From: UBA9300 sp032260385
GTDB lineage: Bacteria > Bacteroidota > Bacteroidia > Bacteroidales > VadinHA17
Length of the DNA stretch: 50,447 nucleotides
Direction: 5' to 3'
NCBI GenBank assembly: GCA_032260385.1
Contig: JAVVEL010000021.1
Location: forward strand, 1 to 50,447
Shown: positions 25,901 to 33,696 of the stretch, one piece after another
Numbering within the stretch: the stretch's first letter is position 1
Layout: every line of letters starts with the position of its first letter
Translations under genes and position numbers: made by a program
Notes under the pieces: model-generated
Databases searched by the model: none
What the model was told of the DNA's origin: nothing
What the model saw: the letters and a program-made list of their open reading frames with translations, nothing else

Positions 25901-27672
25901 TGGCAATGGGAAAATCAGAATATGCCTCCACAATAGGAGCCTCTTTTGCCATAACCGTTATTGGCGGACTGGCCCTCAGTACAATGCTTACCCTGGTTTT
26001 TATACCTACTTTTTATACCGGACTTGAAAATTCAATATCATGGATAAAGTCACAGGACTGGAAGATAAAAACAGCAATGCTTGTCGTTTCGGTTTTTCTT
26101 GTGACAATGATCTACCTTTATGTTAACAAGTTCCTGTGGCAGCTCATAACGACCATACTTGTAATAATACTTGTGCCCGCAGTGACCTGGTTCATCAGGA
26201 CAAGCCTCAGGAAAGCTCGTGAAACAGTAATAGCTGAAGACGAGCCTGTTAATATAATTATCAGGAGCCTTGTTAAAATATATGACCGTGATCCAAGGAT
26301 GATAAGGGAATGGAAGGCCGGGAGAAAAATCAGAAGCAGGCTCGGACTTGATAAGGAAGCCCGGTCATTACGCGATTTACAACAGTATATCTGGCAAATT
26401 CCATTGCTGGCCTTCCTTCTGTATTTTACCTATATATATGTGCAGAAAGACTTCTGGATCTTCTTCTTCAGCCTTGTCAGCTGGTTTATGATAATCCTCA
26501 TCTGGGATCCGCTGGCTTCTATACTGAGAGATAAGAAAGCCCTGCCACCCTTCCTGAAAAAAATACTTAAGCTAACTGTCTACTGGCTTATCCCCCTTGC
26601 AAACCTTATAATCTTCCAGGCCAAATGGAATAATATTGCTGCCGTGATAGTTGTGGGTTTCCTGTGGTATGCCGGACTTATGATATGGTCAACGGGCCGG
26701 TCCCTCAATGAAAAAGCTACCGATATCTACAGGCTTAAGGGAAGATTCAGGAATCTGAGGAAAGCTTACTACAAGCTGGTCCTGTCCACTCCCCTCATAG
26801 GTAAGGTTCGTAAACCCTTCAAAGCACTCGGGGGAGTTTCAATGGAGATAGGAAATGGTATGTTTGGATTGCTTGGTCCCAATGGGGCGGGAAAAACAAC
26901 ATTGATGAGGATAATATGCGGCATCCTCGACCAGAGCTATGGAAAGATCTGGATCAACGGCCTCGATGTTGCCGAAAAACGTGAGGAATTGCAGGGACTT
27001 ATAGGCTACCTCCCGCAGGAATTCGGGACCTATGAAAACATGACTGCCTGGGAATTTCTCCAGCACCAGGCCATACTGAAAAATATCACCGACAAAAACA
27101 CCAGGGATGAACGGGTTAATTATGTCCTTAATGCTGTGCATATGCACGACCGCAAGGATGAAAAAATAGGATCCTACTCAGGCGGAATGAAACAGAGAAT
27201 TGGTATAGCACAGATATTGCTGCATCTGCCACGTATACTGGTGGTGGACGAACCGACGGCAGGACTTGACCCCAGGGAAAGAATAAGGTTCAGGAACCTG
27301 CTGGTGGAACTTAGCAGGGACCGGGTTGTAATATTCTCGACTCATATTATCGAAGATATATCGAGCTCGTGCAACAAGGTGGCTGTGCTCGATAAGGGCT
27401 ATCTCAAATACATGGGTCACCCCGGACAAATGACAAAAGAAGCCGAGGGCCGGGTGTGGCAGTTTAACATTCCGGTAGCTGAATTCAGGAAATTTGCCTC
27501 GGAGAACAGGGTGGTACATCATATGTCAGAAAAAGGAAGCGTAAGGGTGAGATGCATATCCGCGAATAAACCCCATGAGCAGGCAAGGGAGGTAAAACCC
27601 AACCTGGAGGATTCCTACCTCTGGCTGCTGAGAAAGAGTAAAAGCGAAATATACAATGAGCAGAATAACTAA
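22930..27672 (+). CDS. RND permease fused to six extra membrane helices and an ABC ATPase domain
   Basis: A 1,580-residue protein, about 540 longer than a normal RND pump. Residues 1-1035 are a full RND permease: TM1 10-30, TM4 with GMLIDNSVVVLENI (D398-N399), TM10 with VVVNNG (940-945), TM12 ending near 1034. A poly-Gly loop lies at 646-659 in the second periplasmic domain. Residues about 1049-1089, 1155-1195 and 1215-1257 contain three pairs of extra hydrophobic helices. Residues about 1290-1580 are a complete ABC ATPase: Walker A GPNGAGKTT (1316-1324), signature YSGGMKQR (from 1416), Walker B LVVDEPTAGLD with D1440/E1441, H1472 in STHI. The frame is uninterrupted, with no internal stop at the junction. 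The ATPase resembles that at 12906-13811. A separate ABC permease follows with a 17-nt overlap. Confidence 0.92.
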   Translation: MEFIIKRKTLISMLFIGLSLLGYVSYQQLQVELYPNAQLPTLIVQVSSVLDVDPSYIENQAIIPVEGAVGTLENVEKIESTVTSRYGMVIIYYSQNADLKYSYLKLQEKVNVLSASLPEEFVINIIRIDLEQLNSQFMDLQVRGSGGVDRIRNIADREIKPELENIDGLAGVEVFGGRESSIEIRLDEEACKANGITMNRVRSLIASNSNDKVFAGRVYEADRRFFVNIAAEFDNVTDIQNIVVNPQGPVLLKDVAEIFFGVKEEESYSRVNGLDAVTINLVYDNQANIIDLSHHTLEVIDELNQKLASAGVEVLVQNNNAEVMEKNIDQIINLALLGGLLAVVILWFFLRNLRLVFIIAFSIPVSVFTAFNFFYAAGITVNSLTLVGMALAIGMLIDNSVVVLENIYRLAGSGSSTDEAVKKGTKEVYRSVIAATLTTITVFLPFVFSDNFLVKIIGKNIGVSIVSTLLVSLAVALLLIPMATHYLLSWSKNSQSQVFKRLSIHDRLIQYYLLILKASMRRPATTIIGSLVVFFAALLISLGLSINSLEEIETGSFPVSIIMPAGSTLEKTDALVGELEKRLGNLPEKGDIISKIEEDQASLTVRLKEDWDKGSDRKLAEIKNDIYERVHDFGGAEITMGELSSGSGMGGGGGGGTGGLNPGEGFTRMLGIGSESESIIIKGQDFSKMRDLADDMEYYLEDLNTIRSVSANIQDNTPEVQLNFNTELMSRNNISLNNIAQELASFQPEYSSGVKFKQGEEEYDIIIKYQRPEEEEEEYKNIDDLKQLQISGASGNIVELEEIAAIVFSYGMGNIHRENQEKSITLTYRFNDEITSSKTLLESAREEIDNLIAGMNIPSGIAIEVIHEEDQLKDFYYLIAIAFLLIFMILAAVFESLSTPVVLMLSIPLAALGSLITLILTGNSLLNANTLTGFLILLGVVVNNGIILIDYSNILRKRGYRRSRALMTAGLARVRPILITAITTIVALMPLAMGKSEYASTIGASFAITVIGGLALSTMLTLVFIPTFYTGLENSISWIKSQDWKIKTAMLVVSVFLVTMIYLYVNKFLWQLITTILVIILVPAVTWFIRTSLRKARETVIAEDEPVNIIIRSLVKIYDRDPRMIREWKAGRKIRSRLGLDKEARSLRDLQQYIWQIPLLAFLLYFTYIYVQKDFWIFFFSLVSWFMIILIWDPLASILRDKKALPPFLKKILKLTVYWLIPLANLIIFQAKWNNIAAVIVVGFLWYAGLMIWSTGRSLNEKATDIYRLKGRFRNLRKAYYKLVLSTPLIGKVRKPFKALGGVSMEIGNGMFGLLGPNGAGKTTLMRIICGILDQSYGKIWINGLDVAEKREELQGLIGYLPQEFGTYENMTAWEFLQHQAILKNITDKNTRDERVNYVLNAVHMHDRKDEKIGSYSGGMKQRIGIAQILLHLPRILVVDEPTAGLDPRERIRFRNLLVELSRDRVVIFSTHIIEDISSSCNKVAVLDKGYLKYMGHPGQMTKEAEGRVWQFNIPVAEFRKFASENRVVHHMSEKGSVRVRCISANKPHEQAREVKPNLEDSYLWLLRKSKSEIYNEQNN

Positions 27673-28375
27673 TATAAGAAACCTGGCCGATATAATGGTG
27701 AAAATGATCAGGTATAATCTTAAGATCATTTTCGCCAACAGGTTTATCTGGTTCCTCCTCGGAGCCGTAAGTTTTTATATTGGCCTTACTCTTATCTATG
27801 TCTTTACCGAAGACGTCTCAAGGATTGAAGACCTTTACGGAATATTTGTTTTCTGTGGTATTCTCCTTGTATTTTACCCTACAGTGTTCGGTATCCAGAA
27901 CGACCAGGATGCCAGGACAATAGAGATACTTTTTGGCATTCCCGATTACAGGTACAAGGTATGGCTGGTCAGAATAGTCCTGATCTATGTCATCAGTTTC
28001 GCAATCCTCCTCGCCTTCACTTCAATCTCTTCATTCCTGATAATACCACTGCCTGTCTTCGCTGTTACCTATCACGTCCTCTACCCGGTCTTCTTCCTTG
28101 GTGTTATGGCATTTATGCTTTCAACAATAGTAAGGAACGGTAACGGAACCGCCGTGCTGATGATAATTTTCGGCCTCTTCTTTCTCATTTTACAGGAACC
28201 CCTGGAAACGAGCAAGTGGAACGTATTCCTGAATCCCTTCACCCACCCCGACGATATAAGTGAAACAGCCTGGGCTAATATAGTGCGCGATAACAGGATA
28301 ATACTGATTACTTCCATAATAGTCTTCCTCCTTGCAGCACTCTATAACCTGCAGAAAAGGGAAAAATTTATCTGA
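27656..28375 (+). CDS. ABC-2-type permease, last gene of the export operon
   Basis: A 239-residue membrane protein with about six hydrophobic segments (near 31-50, 60-80, 103-125, 127-158, 164-182, 215-233), the pattern of ABC-2 permease subunits. A typical cytoplasmic turn is seen: FGIQNDQDARTIEILFGIPDYRYKVWLVR (given in part as NDQDARTIEILFGIP, about 82-96). It overlaps the RND-ABC fusion gene by 17 nt in another frame, so the two are probably co-translated; its natural partner is the ATPase domain of that fusion. A later ATG (near 27695) would remove the overlap. Substrate unknown. It is followed by a non-coding gap. Confidence 0.85.
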   Translation: MSRITNIRNLADIMVKMIRYNLKIIFANRFIWFLLGAVSFYIGLTLIYVFTEDVSRIEDLYGIFVFCGILLVFYPTVFGIQNDQDARTIEILFGIPDYRYKVWLVRIVLIYVISFAILLAFTSISSFLIIPLPVFAVTYHVLYPVFFLGVMAFMLSTIVRNGNGTAVLMIIFGLFFLILQEPLETSKWNVFLNPFTHPDDISETAWANIVRDNRIILITSIIVFLLAALYNLQKREKFI

Positions 28376-28452
28376 TGCCCTCCCGGCTTAATAAATACCC
28401 CATGGTGGAGCATTTTAGTATAAGCTTTTGAGTTAGCAGCTAGAAACAAGTG

Positions 28453-28490
28453 AGGGGAAACAATAAATAAAGTATCCCCTTCCCTATTTT
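28453..28490 (+). terminator. Weak terminator candidate after the export operon
   Basis: AGGGGA (28453-28458) and TCCCCT (28475-28480) are exact inverted copies around a 16-nt AT-rich loop, with a T-tract (ATTTTT) a few bases later. The loop is long and the T-run offset, so this is tentative. Confidence 0.3.
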
Positions 28491-28506
28491 TCTCAATACC
28501 ACGATG

Positions 28507-28539
28507 TTTTGTGTATTTCATATTAAATTTGTACTTTTG
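28507..28539 (+). promoter_or_regulatory. Promoter of rimP-nusA-infB (Bacteroidota -33/-7 type)
   Basis: TTTTG (28507-28511) and TACTTTTG (28532-28539) match the TTTG / TAnnTTTG consensus with a 20-nt spacer. Transcription would start near 28546, giving a leader of about 60 nt that contains the hairpin at 28567-28586. Confidence 0.7.
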
Positions 28540-28566
28540 CAGGCGATTGAGGGGTGTTTGACTTCT

Positions 28567-28586
28567 TAGGGGACCGGAGTCCCCTA
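28567..28586 (+). promoter_or_regulatory. Leader hairpin upstream of rimP
   Basis: TAGGGGAC pairs perfectly with GTCCCCTA (8 bp) around the tetraloop CGGA, followed by TTTTATTAG. It lies in the predicted leader, 21 nt before the likely rimP ATG. The stem plus short T-tract could act as an attenuator or as a protein-binding site for autoregulation; either is inference. Confidence 0.6.
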
Positions 28587-28606
28587 TTTTATTAGTGCTA
28601 ATTTGT

Positions 28607-29059
28607 ATGATTAATAAAGAGATAGTAAAAGATGTGGTGAAAAATTATTGTGAAGGCAGGGATATCTTCCCTGTCGACATCAAGGTGTCTACCACTAACA
28701 GGATTACTGTCCTGGTAAATAAACCATCGGGTATTAGCATTGAAGAATGTGTTATGTTAAGCAGGCATATTGAAGCAAACCTCGATCGTGAAAAGGAAGA
28801 TTATGAATTAAATGTTTCTTCTCCCGGCCTGGACATGCCCTTCAAAGTAAGGGAACAATATGAAATGAGCATTGGAAGGAAGGTGGAAGTTACAGATAAT
28901 GAAGGGAAGAAAATCACCGGCACACTGAAAAATGTGTCCGGTGAGGGCTTCGAGATTGAAACGGAAAAAACAAAAAACGGAAAGAATAAAGAGACACAGG
29001 AGCTCTCTTTTAATTTTGAAGATGTGAAAAAAGTTAAAGAAGTTATAAGGTTCAAATAA
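28607..29059 (+). CDS. rimP: RimP, ribosome maturation factor (30S)
   Basis: Assists maturation of the 30S ribosomal subunit. From the ATG at 28607 the protein is 150 residues and begins MINKEIVKDVVKNYCEG, as expected; an in-frame GTG at 28595 would add VLIC and is less likely. The N-terminal alpha/beta domain contains VLVNKPSGISIEECVMLSRH and ELNVSSPGLDMPFKVREQYE, the family core; the C-terminal SH3-like domain has GRKVEVTDNEGKKITGTLKN. It is the first gene of the rimP-nusA-infB unit, an order conserved in most bacteria. Confidence 0.95.
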   Translation: MINKEIVKDVVKNYCEGRDIFPVDIKVSTTNRITVLVNKPSGISIEECVMLSRHIEANLDREKEDYELNVSSPGLDMPFKVREQYEMSIGRKVEVTDNEGKKITGTLKNVSGEGFEIETEKTKNGKNKETQELSFNFEDVKKVKEVIRFK

Positions 29060-29078
29060 TTAAGAATTTTGAAGTGAG

Positions 29079-30317
29079 ATGGAAAATCTAAACTTAATCG
29101 ATACCTTCTCAGAGTTTAAGGAACTTAAGAACATCGACAGGGCAACAATGATGAGTGTCCTGGAAGATGTCTTCAGAAGTTTGCTGGCCAGGAAATACGG
29201 GTCGGACGAAAATTTTGATATAATAGTCAATATTGACAAGGGAGACTTTGAGATATGGAGAAACAGGGAAGTTGTGGAAGATTCGGACCTTGAAGATCCA
29301 AATACACAGATATCACTGTCAGCTGCAAAAAAGATAGATGAAGATTACGAAGTGGGTGAAGAGGTGTCGGATGAGGTAAAGCTGCATGATTTTGGCAGAC
29401 GTGCGATACTAGCTCTCAGGCAACACTTGACAACACGTATCCTTGACCTGGAAAAGAACAATATCTATATGAAATATAAGGATCGTATAGGTGATATCGT
29501 TACAGGGGAAGTTTACCAGGTGTGGAAACGTGAAATACTGATTCTCGACGACGACGGGAACGAATTGATACTGCCCAAATCAGAACAGATACCTTCAGAC
29601 CATTTCCGTAAGGGTGATACCATAAGGGCAGTGGTAATTAAGGTGGAAATGAAGAATAACACCCCCTATATTATTCTTTCACGCACATCTCCCGTATTTC
29701 TCGAACGCCTCTTTGAACTTGAGGTGCCGGAAATATTCGATGGCCTGATAACCATTAAGAAAATTGTAAGGGTTCCGGGCGAAAGAGCAAAAGTGGCCGT
29801 TGAATCATATGATGAGAGAATAGACCCCGTGGGTGCCTGCGTGGGGATGAAAGGATCAAGGATACATGGTATTGTCCGTGAGCTGAGAAATGAGAATATA
29901 GATGTGATAAATTATACATCAAACCTCCAGCTTTATATCTCAAGGGCCCTGAGCCCAGCAAAGATAAGCTCACTGAAGCTTTTTGATGATGAAAAAAGAG
30001 TGGAGATATACCTTAAGCCCAGTGAAGTGTCTCTTGCTATAGGCAAGGGAGGTCTGAACATAAAGCTCGCCAGCCAGCTTACCGGATTTGAAATAGACGT
30101 GTACAGGGAACCTGACAGTGAGGACGAGGAGGACGTGAACCTTGAAGAATTTGTTGACGAGATCGATGGATGGATAATAGACGAACTTAAGTCTATTGGA
30201 TGTGATACGGCAAAATCAGTTTTGAGATTGACGGTCGCCGACCTGGTTAAAAGAACAGACCTGGAAGAAGAAACAATTACAGAGGTGATAAATATCCTGA
30301 AATCCGAATTTGAATAA
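29079..30317 (+). CDS. nusA: NusA, transcription elongation/termination factor
   Basis: Binds RNA polymerase and nascent RNA to control pausing, termination and antitermination. The 412 residues contain the N-terminal polymerase-binding domain (1-130, with NLIDTFSEFKELKNIDRATM), an S1 domain (about 133-200, DIVTGEVYQVWKREILI), and two KH domains (RVPGERAKVAVESYDERIDP and GACVGMKGSRIHGIVRELRN, then LAIGKGGLNIKLASQLTGFE). A short acidic linker and a C-terminal helical segment (IDELKSIGCDTAKSVLRL) follow. The length fits the Bacteroidota form. It starts 19 nt after rimP. Confidence 0.96.
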   Translation: MENLNLIDTFSEFKELKNIDRATMMSVLEDVFRSLLARKYGSDENFDIIVNIDKGDFEIWRNREVVEDSDLEDPNTQISLSAAKKIDEDYEVGEEVSDEVKLHDFGRRAILALRQHLTTRILDLEKNNIYMKYKDRIGDIVTGEVYQVWKREILILDDDGNELILPKSEQIPSDHFRKGDTIRAVVIKVEMKNNTPYIILSRTSPVFLERLFELEVPEIFDGLITIKKIVRVPGERAKVAVESYDERIDPVGACVGMKGSRIHGIVRELRNENIDVINYTSNLQLYISRALSPAKISSLKLFDDEKRVEIYLKPSEVSLAIGKGGLNIKLASQLTGFEIDVYREPDSEDEEDVNLEEFVDEIDGWIIDELKSIGCDTAKSVLRLTVADLVKRTDLEEETITEVINILKSEFE

Positions 30318-30344
30318 ATATTTCTGAAAACTGAAGATTAATAT

Positions 30345-33236
30345 ATGGCAGAAGGACAGAAAGCAATAAGATTGAGCAAGGCTGTACGTGAATTTAACGT
30401 GGGGATATCAACTATTGTTGAATTTTTACAGAAAAAAGGATTCGACATAGAAAATAATCCCAATGGGAAAGTACCACCTGAAGCTTATGATCTTCTGTTA
30501 AAGGAATACAGTACAGATTTAAGCGTTAAAAAAGAATCTGAAAAACTCACCCTTAGAGAACTCAACAGGAAAAAAGAAACTCTTTCCATTGAACATCCTG
30601 AGGGTGAACCTGAAGAGGAAGAAATAAGCCCTGAGCCGGAAGAAAAAGAAGAATCCGTTGCCGGCAAGGATAAGGAAAAAGCTCAGGAAGAAGCTGAAAA
30701 AGCTAAAGAGGAAAAAGAAAAGGCCGCTGCAGCAGAACAGAAAGAAGAAATAATTGAAGAGAGCCCTGAAGATAAAAAAGAGAAAACAAGGTCAGGAATA
30801 AATGTCGTGGGTAAGATCGACCTCGATAAGGCTAAGGCAGGGAAGCCTAAAAAGGAGAAGGAAGAAGGCACAAAGGCTGAGACTAAGGCTAAGACAGGGG
30901 CTGAGACTGAAGCGAAGGCTGAAGCTAAGGAAGAGGACAAGAAAGGAAAAACAGGAGCTGAAGCTGAGGGTGAAAAGGAAGTAGCCGTAAAGGATAAAGA
31001 AGAGGTTAAAGAAGAAGAAAAGAAAGAAAAACCGGCAGATGAGAAGGAAGAGGAGATCCTGCCCGATATTAAAGAAGAGGAGCCTGAAGAAGATAAATTT
31101 ATAAAAACAAAGATAGAAAGACTGACTGGTCCTACGGTGGTTGGTAAGATAAACCTGCCCATCGATGAAAGGAGAAAAACACAGAAGGCCAAAAAAGTTG
31201 ATATTGACGAGGAAAAAAGCTCTTCAAAAAAGAGAAGGAAGAGAATAAGGAAAGAAAAAGAAAAGGTAAGCCTTAAATCACCCGCTGAAGACAAAAAGGA
31301 TAAAAGAAAAAGAAAAACACAGCTTCGTCCTGAAATAAACGAGGAGGATGTACAGAAGCAGGTTAAAGAAACCCTGGCACGACTTACTTCCAAGGGCAAA
31401 TCAAAAGGATCAAAGTACAGGAGGGAAAAGAGGGACGCCATAAGCCAGAAACAAAGAGAAGAAATTGAAAAACAGGAACATGAAAAGAAAGTGATCAAGG
31501 TCACCGAATTTGTTTCTGTTAATGAACTGGCTACCATGATGGATGTGCCTGTAACCGATATAATTGAGACATGCATGAATCTAGGCCTCTTTGTGTCAAT
31601 AAACCAGAGGCTTGATGCTGAAACAATGTCCCTGGTGGCTGAAGAATTTGGTTACGATGTTAACTTCATCAGCGCCGATCTGCTTGATGCTGTAAGGGAA
31701 GAGGACGACAAAGCCGAAGACCTGATGCCGCGACCACCCATAGTAACCGTTATGGGCCATGTAGACCACGGTAAGACAAAACTCCTTGACCACATAAGAA
31801 ATACCAATGTCATTGCAGGAGAGGCAGGAGGAATAACACAGCATATCGGGGCATACAGTGTATCACTCGACGGAGGGAAAATGATAACCTTCCTCGACAC
31901 CCCGGGGCACGAGGCATTTACGGCCATGAGGGCAAGAGGGGCACAGATAACCGATATAGCCATTATCGTTGTTGCCGCAGATGATGGCATTATGCCGCAA
32001 ACGGTAGAAGCCATAAATCATGCCGCAGCAGCAGGAGTCCCACTGATATTTGCTATAAATAAGATTGACAAACCAACAGCCAATCCTGAGAAAATCAAGG
32101 AGGAACTGGCTAATATGAACTATCTCGTTGAAGACTGGGGTGGTAAATATCAGTCGCAGGAAATTTCCGCCAAGGCAGGAATAAATATTGAAGAGCTTCT
32201 CGAAAAGGTGCTCCTTGAAGCGGAAATGCTTGAACTCACGGCTAATCCCAATAAGAATGCCAACGGGACAGTAATTGAATCATCGCTCGACAAGGGACGG
32301 GGATATATAACCACCATACTGGTTAAATCAGGAACGCTGAGACTGGGAGATATAGTACTGGCAGGTTCATATTACGGGCATGTGAAAGCAATGTATAACG
32401 AAAGGGGCAATAAAATAGAAGAAGCCGGACCCTCAACTCCCGTGCTTATTCTCGGCCTCGACGGTGCCCCGCAGGCAGGCGACAAATTCAATGTCATGGA
32501 AACTGACAGGGAAGCAAAGGAAATAGCTAACAAAAGAACCCAGCTCCAGAGAGAACAGGGTATGCGCACTCAGAAACATATTACCCTTGATGAGATAGGT
32601 CGTCGAATTGCCATAGGCAATTTCCAGGAACTCAATATAATAGTTAAAGGAGATGTTGACGGATCAGTTGAAGCCTTAAGTGACTCCCTGATAAAATTGT
32701 CAACCGAAGAAATCCAGGTTAACATACAGCATAAGGCCGTAGGCCAGATATCAGAATCGGATGTACTGCTGGCAGCAGCATCAAACGCCATTATCATAGG
32801 CTTCCAGGTAAGACCTTCCCTTGGAGCAAGGAAACTTGCTGAAAAGGAAGAAATAGACGTCCGGCTTTACTCAATTATCTATGACGCCATAAATGAGATA
32901 AAATCAGCTATGGAAGGTATGCTCTCACCTGAGGTGAAGGAGGAAATAACCTCTACCGTCGAGGTAAGGGATGTATTCAAGATAACCAAGGTCGGGACCA
33001 TAGCAGGATGTTATGTCAGGGAAGGTAAGATCACCCGTAATACAAAAGTCCGTGTTATAAGGGATGGCATAGTAATCTACACAGGTGAACTCGGATCCCT
33101 TAAGAGATTTAAGGAAGATGTGAAAGAGGTAGGTACAGGCTATGAATGCGGACTCAATATCAAAAACTTCAACGATATCAAAGTTGGCGATATCGTTGAA
33201 GGCTACAAGGAATTTGAAGTTAAGAAAACTCTTTGA
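30345..33236 (+). CDS. infB: Translation initiation factor IF-2
   Basis: A GTPase that positions initiator tRNA on the ribosome. The 963 residues comprise an IF2_N domain (5-58, RLSKAVREFNVGISTIVEFL), a very long Lys/Glu/Ala-rich linker (about 60-370) that is low complexity, a second IF2_N-like segment (about 385-440), and the G domain with P-loop GHVDHGKT (471-478), G3 DTPGHEAF and G4 NKID. Domains II-IV follow to the end (VGDIVEGYKEFEVKK). The residue after the P-loop Thr is Lys (GKTK), where Ser is usual. The linker produces a long open frame on the opposite strand (30683-31576), which is not a gene. It starts 27 nt after nusA and converges on gcvH with a 7-nt gap. Confidence 0.97.
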   Translation: MAEGQKAIRLSKAVREFNVGISTIVEFLQKKGFDIENNPNGKVPPEAYDLLLKEYSTDLSVKKESEKLTLRELNRKKETLSIEHPEGEPEEEEISPEPEEKEESVAGKDKEKAQEEAEKAKEEKEKAAAAEQKEEIIEESPEDKKEKTRSGINVVGKIDLDKAKAGKPKKEKEEGTKAETKAKTGAETEAKAEAKEEDKKGKTGAEAEGEKEVAVKDKEEVKEEEKKEKPADEKEEEILPDIKEEEPEEDKFIKTKIERLTGPTVVGKINLPIDERRKTQKAKKVDIDEEKSSSKKRRKRIRKEKEKVSLKSPAEDKKDKRKRKTQLRPEINEEDVQKQVKETLARLTSKGKSKGSKYRREKRDAISQKQREEIEKQEHEKKVIKVTEFVSVNELATMMDVPVTDIIETCMNLGLFVSINQRLDAETMSLVAEEFGYDVNFISADLLDAVREEDDKAEDLMPRPPIVTVMGHVDHGKTKLLDHIRNTNVIAGEAGGITQHIGAYSVSLDGGKMITFLDTPGHEAFTAMRARGAQITDIAIIVVAADDGIMPQTVEAINHAAAAGVPLIFAINKIDKPTANPEKIKEELANMNYLVEDWGGKYQSQEISAKAGINIEELLEKVLLEAEMLELTANPNKNANGTVIESSLDKGRGYITTILVKSGTLRLGDIVLAGSYYGHVKAMYNERGNKIEEAGPSTPVLILGLDGAPQAGDKFNVMETDREAKEIANKRTQLQREQGMRTQKHITLDEIGRRIAIGNFQELNIIVKGDVDGSVEALSDSLIKLSTEEIQVNIQHKAVGQISESDVLLAAASNAIIIGFQVRPSLGARKLAEKEEIDVRLYSIIYDAINEIKSAMEGMLSPEVKEEITSTVEVRDVFKITKVGTIAGCYVREGKITRNTKVRVIRDGIVIYTGELGSLKRFKEDVKEVGTGYECGLNIKNFNDIKVGDIVEGYKEFEVKKTL

Positions 33237-33243
33237 TCGCTGT

Positions 33244-33621
33244 CTAAGCTATAAGATCATTGTATTCATCAGGTGAAAGCAGCTCATCAATTTCCGAAGC
33301 ATCGCTTATTTTAATCTTCACCATCCATCCTTTACCGTAGGGATCTTTGTTAACCAGGTCAGGGCTGTCTTCCAGGGCAGGGTTTAACTCCAATACCTCG
33401 CCGCCAACCGGCATGAAAAGGTCTGATACAGTTTTTACCGCTTCAATGGTGCCAAATACTTCTTCCTTTTCCAGGGTCTCCCCTTCAGTTTCTATTTCTA
33501 TAAAAACAATATCGCCAAGCTCGCCCTGGGCAAAATCAGTAATACCAACATAAGCATTGTCACCTTCAACACGCAACCACTCATGGTCCTTTGTGTACTT
33601 TAAATTGTCAGGTACTTTCAT
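33244..33621 (-). CDS. gcvH: Glycine cleavage system H protein
   Basis: Lipoylated shuttle of the glycine cleavage complex, carrying the aminomethyl group between P, T and L proteins. The 125 residues match the family. KYTKDHEWLRVEGDNAYVGI (8-27) opens the fold, and the lipoyl-lysine is K63 in GTIEAVKTVSDLFMPVGGEV. No other gcv gene is in the window. It is 115 nt downstream of sprA with its own promoter, so it can be expressed separately. Confidence 0.97.
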   Translation of the reverse strand: MKVPDNLKYTKDHEWLRVEGDNAYVGITDFAQGELGDIVFIEIETEGETLEKEEVFGTIEAVKTVSDLFMPVGGEVLELNPALEDSPDLVNKDPYGKGWMVKIKISDASEIDELLSPDEYNDLIA

Positions 33622-33665
33622 ATTCTAAATAGGTTTTTTGAAATTATTGCTGTTTTATGTAAACC

Positions 33666-33696
33666 CAAAAATAAGTTTTTATATCAATTGTCGCAA
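33666..33696 (-). promoter_or_regulatory. Promoter of gcvH (Bacteroidota -33/-7 type)
   Basis: The minus strand has TTG at 33696-33694 and TATTTTTG at 33673-33666 with a 20-nt spacer, matching TTG / TAnnTTTG. Transcription would start near 33659, about 38 nt before the ATG at 33621. Confidence 0.55.

Noticed and set aside
30683..31576. 297-codon open frame on the minus strand opposite infB
   Set aside because: It is the mirror of the Lys/Glu-rich low-complexity linker of IF-2, giving a Ser/Phe/Leu-rich nonsense product; the plus-strand reading is a clear IF-2.
31755..31782. Defective P-loop in IF-2 (GKTK instead of GKTS)
   Set aside because: The essential G-K-T of Walker A is intact; the following Ser/Lys position is not catalytic, so normal GTPase function is expected.
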